From NCBI GenBank assembly GCA_019421015.1, contig JAHZGC010000029.1, forward strand, positions 7,013 to 31,266: 24,254 nucleotides of DNA. Direction: 5' to 3'. This document shows, piece after piece, positions 20,290-24,254 of this stretch; the stretch's first letter is position 1; the number at the start of each line of letters is the position of its first letter. Below the pieces are notes generated by a model, which saw nothing but the letters and a program-made list of their open reading frames with translations, was not told the DNA's origin and did no database searches. Both the position numbers and the translations under genes were made by a program. The DNA comes from Coriobacteriaceae bacterium (lineage in GTDB: Bacteria; Actinomycetota; Coriobacteriia; Coriobacteriales; UMGS124).

Positions 20290-20420
20290 CCTCTTCACCT
20301 TCCGTCGCTCAGAGCGCCCATTTCCGTCTCGAAACGCCTTTCTGGGCTAGGACACCGGCCCGACCGTTTTCGCGCGTCCTAGGCCGTCTCCGGCGGCCCA
20401 CAGAGGCATTCCCGCCCCGG

Positions 20421-20603
20421 CTATACGATGAGCACCACGCCCCACAGGAACACGAGCGCCCCGAAGGCCACGAAGGCGGCCCCCGCGCCCCAGACCATGG
20501 CCGCCCCGATCGTCACCGCGACGGTCCCGAGGGCGCACACGAGAAGCGACAGGGCCACGAACGCCGAGACGCCGACCTCCCGCACGACCTTCTCATCGTT
20601 CAT
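20421..20603 (-). CDS. Small two-helix membrane protein
   Basis: ATG 20603 lies nine bases after AGGAG. The 60-residue product reads MNDEKVVREVGVSAFVALSL, continues as a hydrophobic segment with LVCALGTVAVTIGAAMVWG and ends with AFVAFGALVFLWGVVLIV, giving two transmembrane helices. Function unknown. It is the first gene after the inverted-repeat region and carries ACTTTCAACAG repeats in its leader. The 131 bases downstream, to 20290, hold no gene. Confidence 0.65.
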   Translation of the reverse strand: MNDEKVVREVGVSAFVALSLLVCALGTVAVTIGAAMVWGAGAAFVAFGALVFLWGVVLIV

Positions 20604-20619
20604 GCGTGGTTCTCCTATT

Positions 20620-20664
20620 CTGTTGAAAGTTCGGATTGCACTGTTGAAAGTTCTGTTGAAAACT
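20620..20664 (-). promoter_or_regulatory. Three ACTTTCAACAG-type repeats upstream of the membrane protein gene
   Basis: On the plus strand CTGTTGAAAGTT occurs at 20620-20631 and 20641-20652, and CTGTTGAAAACT follows at 20653-20664. A further copy (CTGTTGAAAGTA) occurs at 21033-21044 inside the DUF4373 gene. The clustering suggests an operator or iteron. Spacing is 21 and 12 bases. Confidence 0.6.
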
Positions 20665-20865
20665 AGGCTCCGAGCGCTTGCGTGCCCGGTTTTGCGTTTC
20701 CCTCGCCCGGGCGCGCGCACGCGCGCTTTTAAGACCTTAGCGCACGCCTCCGGCGCTAGGCGGCGCGGTGTGATGTCGAAGACACCACACCGCCTAGCGG
20801 ATGGCGCGACCCACTCGCGGCAACCGTGCGCGCACGCGCTAAGGTCTTTCTTATCTTATCTATTC
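20665..20865 (-). other. Candidate replication origin or control region with nested inverted repeats
   Basis: A 13-bp perfect inverted repeat (AAGACCTTAGCGC at 20731-20743, complement at 20836-20848) encloses a second structure. That is a hairpin at 20754-20799 with an outer 8-bp stem CGCTAGGC/GCCTAGCG, a five-base bulge, and inner stems GGTGTG/CACACC and TGTC/GACA around GAA. Beside it, toward the DUF4373 gene, is an AT-rich GATAAGAATAGATAAGATAAG run at 20850-20874. The combination lies directly downstream of a replisome-organiser-like gene. Origin function is inference. Confidence 0.5.
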
Positions 20866-21294
20866 TTATCTGTCGGTAGCATTTGCTTGGCAATTGCTTG
20901 TTGATTCGGTTTTTGATGGGCTTTTCGACCCACCTTTCCGACCCGCCTCGGCGCGTTTCGCGCTCGTCCTCTCGGCCCTGCGAACCTGTTTGCTCATGCG
21001 TTCCGAGAGCAGTTTTCCACAACCAAGGGAGACTGTTGAAAGTAGGCCGATTTTCGCAAGGAACGTGACGAACTCCTGAGTTTCAACAATCTGGTCGAAG
21101 TCGAAGAGGCAGTATTCCGCAACCGTCGACCAGTCTTCCTCAGACGCGACCTCAAGCCCGTCGGCGTCCTTCGCCAGGGCCTCCAAAAGCGCCCAGTAAC
21201 GCCCGTATCCCTCGGCCCCGTACCTTCGTATCAGCTTGCGGACCTTTGGGTCGTAGACCGCGTCAACATCGTGCTTGAACCACGTCGCCCCCAC
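20866..21294 (-). CDS. DUF4373 / Lin1244-type replisome organiser-like protein
   Basis: This 142-residue protein starts at GTG 21294 with a near-perfect AGGAGGTGG site. The N-terminal ~105 residues match the DUF4373 pattern: WFKHDVDAVYDPKVRKLIRR, YGAEGYGRYWALLEALAKDA and CLFDFDQIVETQEFVTFLAK. A basic linker follows (KRAEAGRKGGSKSPSKT). There is no DnaD-like C-terminal domain, so it is the short form. Such proteins are thought to bind the origin and recruit the helicase. The gene follows SSB and precedes the inverted-repeat region. Confidence 0.8.
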   Translation of the reverse strand: MGATWFKHDVDAVYDPKVRKLIRRYGAEGYGRYWALLEALAKDADGLEVASEEDWSTVAEYCLFDFDQIVETQEFVTFLAKIGLLSTVSLGCGKLLSERMSKQVRRAERTSAKRAEAGRKGGSKSPSKTESTSNCQANATDR

Positions 21295-21304
21295 GGCCCA
21301 CCTC

Positions 21305-21826
21305 CTAGAAAGGTATGTCCTCCTCGGAGTAGAGCGGCACCGTGTAGCCGTCGAAGTTCATGGTACCGACCTTCTCGCGAACCTTGGCCCCGGCAGCATA
21401 GGCGTCCGAGCGGCCCGCGCAAGGCGCGTGCGACGCCCCCTGGTACTCGGGCTGCCCTTGCTGCGCCTGCGGCTCCGCGCCGCCGTCCTCGGCCTTCGGA
21501 AGGCTCGGTATGACCAGCTCCGTCACCACGACGTCGAGGGCGCTTCGCTTCTGGCCGTCCCGCTCCCACTGCGACCACCTCAGGCGTCCCTCGACGCACA
21601 CGAGCATCCCCTTGGCGAGGATGTGGGACAGCGGCTCGGCCCGATTGCCGAATACCGTGCAGTTCACCCAGTTGGTGTAGTCCTCCCACTCCCCCGTCTG
21701 GTGGTTCTTGCGCCTCTCGGACACGGCGAGGCTAAAGCCGAGCACCGTGCTGCCCGAGGCCGTCGACCTCACGTCCGGGTCGCGACCGAGGCGGCCCGTG
21801 AGGCACACCCTGTTCACGTCAGACAC
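21305..21826 (-). CDS. ssb: Single-stranded DNA-binding protein
   Basis: This 173-residue SSB has an OB fold in residues 1-110: VNRVCLTGRLGRDPDVRSTA, TVLGFSLAVSERR, WVNCTVFGNRAEPL and LVCVEGRLRWSQWERDGQ. A flexible Gln/Gly-rich linker leads to the acidic tip EEDIPF, which recruits partner proteins. It overlaps the RecT gene by eight bases, so recombinase and SSB are co-expressed. Confidence 0.95.
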   Translation of the reverse strand: MSDVNRVCLTGRLGRDPDVRSTASGSTVLGFSLAVSERRKNHQTGEWEDYTNWVNCTVFGNRAEPLSHILAKGMLVCVEGRLRWSQWERDGQKRSALDVVVTELVIPSLPKAEDGGAEPQAQQGQPEYQGASHAPCAGRSDAYAAGAKVREKVGTMNFDGYTVPLYSEEDIPF

Positions 21827-22619
21827 CCTCGACCACCTCGGCGTCCACCTGCTGCGGCTGCTCGCCTTCGCCCGCGCCGTCGCCTATCGAGAAGATGACC
21901 CCGTCGGAGTCCACGAAGCGCGGCGTCGTCTCGTCTGCGGCCGCCGCCCTCTGCGCCTCCACCGAAACCGGCAGGTAGGGGAACGCCCTTCTGATCACGG
22001 TCTTGCGCGCCATGGCCTCGTAGTCCGTGGCCCACGGCCCGGTCTTGGAGGCCGCCGACCTCTTGCGCACGGCCTCGACCTCCTCGGCGCTCATTACGTC
22101 GATGTAATGGCCGCCGTCCTTGAAGTGCGCCACGCAGTAGACGTGGGTTATGGCCCGCCCCTCCACGGGGTCGCTCGACGGTATGTGCCGCAACCTCTCG
22201 TCCAGGCCGAACTCGTACTCGAAGAAGTCGCCCTCCCTAACCGCGCGGGCGCTGATGTCCGTCAGCTCGCCGCTGCGGCGCGCCAGGTCGAGCATGCCCT
22301 TGTACCCGAGCAGGAACGTGGCCTCCATGCGGCCGTGGTTCTGCCTCGGGATGAGGTAGGCTCGCCCCAGACCGTCGATGGCCGACGGCTCAAGCCCCAG
22401 CGCCGTGCACTGCATGAGGCACGACAGCACCGTGGCCGGGTCGCACTCCGCGAGCTTGGGCGTGGTCTTGTACGCCGAGAGCGCCACCTGGTAGACCCTC
22501 TCCGGAGTCATGTGCCTCGGCATGACCGCCGCGATGCGCGGCCACGCCTGCTCCAACATGGCGTTGAACCTCTCCACGTTGCCGCCCTTGGCGCTCGCGG
22601 CCTTCGTTATCTGCCCCAT
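21819..22619 (-). CDS. recT: RecT-family single-strand annealing protein
   Basis: RecT anneals complementary single strands produced by the partner exonuclease. The 266-residue protein shows the full family pattern: MTPERVYQVALSAYKTTPKL, ATVLSCLMQCTALGLEPSAI, GRAYLIPRQNHGRMEATFLL, GYKGMLDLARRSGELTDISA and ARKTVIRRAFPYLPVS. The C-terminus is acidic (AEVVEGV). ATG 22619 follows directly after the YqaJ stop at 22620, typical of an exonuclease-annealase pair. Confidence 0.95.
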   Translation of the reverse strand: MGQITKAASAKGGNVERFNAMLEQAWPRIAAVMPRHMTPERVYQVALSAYKTTPKLAECDPATVLSCLMQCTALGLEPSAIDGLGRAYLIPRQNHGRMEATFLLGYKGMLDLARRSGELTDISARAVREGDFFEYEFGLDERLRHIPSSDPVEGRAITHVYCVAHFKDGGHYIDVMSAEEVEAVRKRSAASKTGPWATDYEAMARKTVIRRAFPYLPVSVEAQRAAAADETTPRFVDSDGVIFSIGDGAGEGEQPQQVDAEVVEGV

Positions 22620-23585
22620 CTACCGTTCCTTCCTCGGTGTGAACCTCAGTCCCATGTCGCGCTCTCCCGCCACCTCGTAGGCCGCGTATGTCTGCGGCAT
22701 CTCTGCCTTGAACCTCTTCGCGTCGAGCCTTTTTGCCTCGCCCCTCGCCCATCTGACCCGGCCCCTGGAGCAGCTGATTCCCGACGCGTCGCCTATGAGC
22801 CGCTTGACCTTGGCCGCCAGCGCGTCCGCTCGCCCCTTGGCCTCCTCGGCCTGGGCCTTCGCCGCGAGCCACGCGGCAACCGCGCGCTCCTCCTCCGCGC
22901 CCGCCACAAGCTCCTCGGCCGACGGGTGCGAGAACTGCCCCATGAGCGCGCCCGTGCTCCCCCGCATGGCGTCGTCGTCGGGCGGCTCGCCCCTGCGCAC
23001 GCGCTCCCAAAACTCGTCCACGGCCGCATCGACGGCCCGCACGTCGTCCTCGTCGCGCGCCACGCGGTACTCGCGGTACTCCTGGCCGCGGACGAGCACG
23101 GCGACGTCGGCGAACGGGCTGCCCGTGACCGACATGTAATGGGTGACCTGGGTCAGGTAGTAGAGCGGCACGCCGTCGTCCCAGTCGGCCGCCCTCCGCA
23201 GGCCCACCGTCTTGATCTCAAGGACGCCCCAGGTCCCGTCGCCGTCGCGGACCCAGCGGTCGATGTTCGCCTGGGCCCACGGCCTCGTCTTCGCCACCAG
23301 CGTCGAGCGCTCGTCGCGCACCAGACGGTCGGGGTGCGCCTCCCTGTAATGCTGCGCCACGACGGGCTCAAGGATGTTGCCCCACTCCACGGCCTGGTTG
23401 CCGCTCAGGTCGTCGGGCTCCGCAAGCCCCGACTTCTCCGCCCACAGGGCGTAGGGGCCCTTGTACCGCGACAGCCCCATGATGGCCGCCACGTCGCTGC
23501 CGCCGACGCCCCTTCGGCGCTGCTCGAGCCAGCCGTCGCGCCCCTCGGTCCTAACCTTCGTGTAGCTCGCACTCAACGACGTCAC
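22620..23585 (-). CDS. YqaJ-family recombination exonuclease
   Basis: This 321-residue nuclease resects double-strand ends for RecT. Motifs in order are GVGGSDVAAIMGLSRYKGPY at 26-45, WGNILEPVVAQHY at 68-80, QANIDRW at 105-111, the catalytic GVLEIKT at 120-126 (E123, K125) and LTQVTHYM at 144-151 (Q146). The C-terminal third is helical and ends in a small domain (AKRLDAKRFKAEMPQTYAAY) also common in phage YqaJ proteins. The start GTG 23585 overlaps the RusA gene by 35 bases. Confidence 0.93.
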   Translation of the reverse strand: MTSLSASYTKVRTEGRDGWLEQRRRGVGGSDVAAIMGLSRYKGPYALWAEKSGLAEPDDLSGNQAVEWGNILEPVVAQHYREAHPDRLVRDERSTLVAKTRPWAQANIDRWVRDGDGTWGVLEIKTVGLRRAADWDDGVPLYYLTQVTHYMSVTGSPFADVAVLVRGQEYREYRVARDEDDVRAVDAAVDEFWERVRRGEPPDDDAMRGSTGALMGQFSHPSAEELVAGAEEERAVAAWLAAKAQAEEAKGRADALAAKVKRLIGDASGISCSRGRVRWARGEAKRLDAKRFKAEMPQTYAAYEVAGERDMGLRFTPRKER

Positions 23586-24024
23586 CCCCGCCGAGCACCT
23601 CGTCGGCCCGCACGCTCACCACGAGCACGTCGGTCCCGCCCGCCGGGACCTGGTCCATCTTGCGCACGACTGCCGTGGTCACCTGGGAGTCGTCCTCGTA
23701 GGCGACGCCCGTGAGCGCGTCCAGCACGCTCTTCAGGATGTTGTCGGCGTCCGGCTTGAACACGTCGTGCCTTGTCACCCTCCTGGTCTTGCGCTCAAGC
23801 GAGGCCGGCAGCGACCGCATGACGACGACCTCGACGGCCACGGGCACGCCCTCGGGGAACCTCGGGCCCTCGTACAGGCTCGCGAGCGCCCTCTCGTACG
23901 ACCGGTCGCGCGGGTCCTTGTGCATCCCGACGCTCACGCGCCCGGCAGACCTGACCACCGACCCCCTTGGCCTCCCCTGGCCCTTAACCCTTCCCTCATA
24001 CCTCAGCGATCCCGTCTCCATCAC
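23551..24024 (-). CDS. rusA: RusA-like Holliday junction resolvase
   Basis: RusA dimers cut four-way junctions. The 157-residue protein carries the signature KPDADNILKSVLDALTG near 90-106 and a second acidic cluster YEDDSQV at 109-115, which together supply the catalytic aspartates. The N-terminal strand region (GRVKGQGRPRGSVVRSAGRV) is also family-like. GTG 24024 or the adjacent ATG 24021 can serve as start; both overlap the previous stop. Confidence 0.92.
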   Translation of the reverse strand: MMETGSLRYEGRVKGQGRPRGSVVRSAGRVSVGMHKDPRDRSYERALASLYEGPRFPEGVPVAVEVVVMRSLPASLERKTRRVTRHDVFKPDADNILKSVLDALTGVAYEDDSQVTTAVVRKMDQVPAGGTDVLVVSVRADEVLGGGDVVECELHEG

Positions 24025-24254
24025 GCCGCCCCCTCAAGCACCCAGTCCGGAAGCTCCGGCATCCCGCGCAGGTCCGGGTAGGCCGCCTCGATGTTGGAGG
24101 CCATGGCCTTGTACTCGATGCCGTCGCTGCTGTACCTGATGACGTAGCGCACCAGCGCGCTCCACAGGTCGTGTGCCTTCATGAACGCCGGGTCGTCGCT
24201 CACGCGCTCGCCCTCCGCCTCGCACAGCGCGAACACGAGGTCGCTGCTCACGCG
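24021..24254 (-). CDS. Small unknown early protein, possibly truncated by the window edge
   Basis: The frame is open to the window end. The first possible start seen is GTG 24251 (MSSDLVFALCEAEGERVSDD), but the gene could begin outside. It continues PAFMKAHDLWSALVRYVIRY and ends MPELPDWVLEGAA. It is mostly helical, with no family recognised. It overlaps the RusA gene by four bases, indicating a shared operon. Confidence 0.6.
   Translation of the reverse strand, partial: RVSSDLVFALCEAEGERVSDDPAFMKAHDLWSALVRYVIRYSSDGIEYKAMASNIEAAYPDLRGMPELPDWVLEGAA

Noticed and set aside
20756..20880. Alternative C-terminus of the DUF4373 protein in another frame (QIRIDKIRKT-like)
   Set aside because: That frame ends in sequence typical of related proteins, so a frameshift is conceivable. 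The GTG start and conserved body lead to the TAA of the annotated frame, and the evidence is too weak.
21013..21021. DnaA box TTTTCCACA near the replication genes
   Set aside because: It matches the consensus, but it is single, lies inside the DUF4373 coding sequence, and could be due to codons alone.
21708..23714. 668-codon plus-strand open frame
   Set aside because: It lies antisense to SSB, RecT, YqaJ and RusA, all clear family members. The product is Arg/His/Leu-rich without domains.

Overview
The window looks like a temperate siphovirus (prophage) or a closely related phage of a very GC-rich host. Every gene I can support is on the minus strand, so the biological order runs from high to low coordinates. 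GC-rich codons, frequent GTG and TTG starts, a tape-measure gene, an SPP1-like portal family and the DUF5361-type tail chaperone suggest Actinomycetota, possibly gut Coriobacteriia. The host assignment is inference. No integrase, lysis gene, attachment site or host flank is present.

Region by region, in transcription order. (1) 24254-20866: recombination and replication genes. These are a small unknown, a RusA-type resolvase, a YqaJ exonuclease, RecT, SSB and a DUF4373-type replisome-organiser-like protein. (2) 20865-20604: a non-coding stretch with nested inverted repeats, GATAAGA repeats and three copies of an ACTTTCAACAG motif, which is a candidate replication origin or operator region. 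(3) 20603-17217: a chain of small unknowns, several zinc-ribbon proteins and a MazG-like protein, many joined by 4-base GTGA overlaps, ending in a sigma-region-4-like late regulator. (4) 17052-14450: an accessory block with two tandem DUF6883 + DUF4926 gene pairs (1048 bp offset), a DUF2513 gene, a 59-residue unknown and an intact ADP-ribosylglycohydrolase. (5) 14131-10239: an HNH nuclease, a ParB-domain/DUF4417 fusion, a papain-fold Tox-PL-like protein followed by a string of small possible immunity genes, a coiled-coil/zinc protein and a small membrane protein. (6) 10236-1: packaging and structure. These are TerS, TerL, portal (apparently broken by one missing base), MuF-like minor head protein, scaffold, HK97-fold capsid, four connector/tail-completion proteins, tail tube, the frameshifted tail chaperone pair with a canonical A_AAA_AAC slip site, and the start of the tape measure with an 11-residue repeat region.

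The most unusual part is the accessory block. The Tox-PL-like protein and both DUF6883 proteins begin with nearly the same short sequence, MGGRGA(S/Y)S, although their downstream domains are unrelated. The two DUF6883-DUF4926 cassettes are nearly identical in DNA at both ends and divergent in the middle. This suggests a modular set of small phage-borne toxin-like effectors with a shared N-terminal tag and partner genes, exchanged by recombination at conserved flanks. Those roles are inferred; the shared tag, duplicated ends and gene order are directly visible.

Four good intrinsic terminators on the minus strand divide the late transcript: before the scaffold gene, before the membrane protein/TerS, after the ADP-ribosylglycohydrolase, and between the two DUF6883 cassettes.
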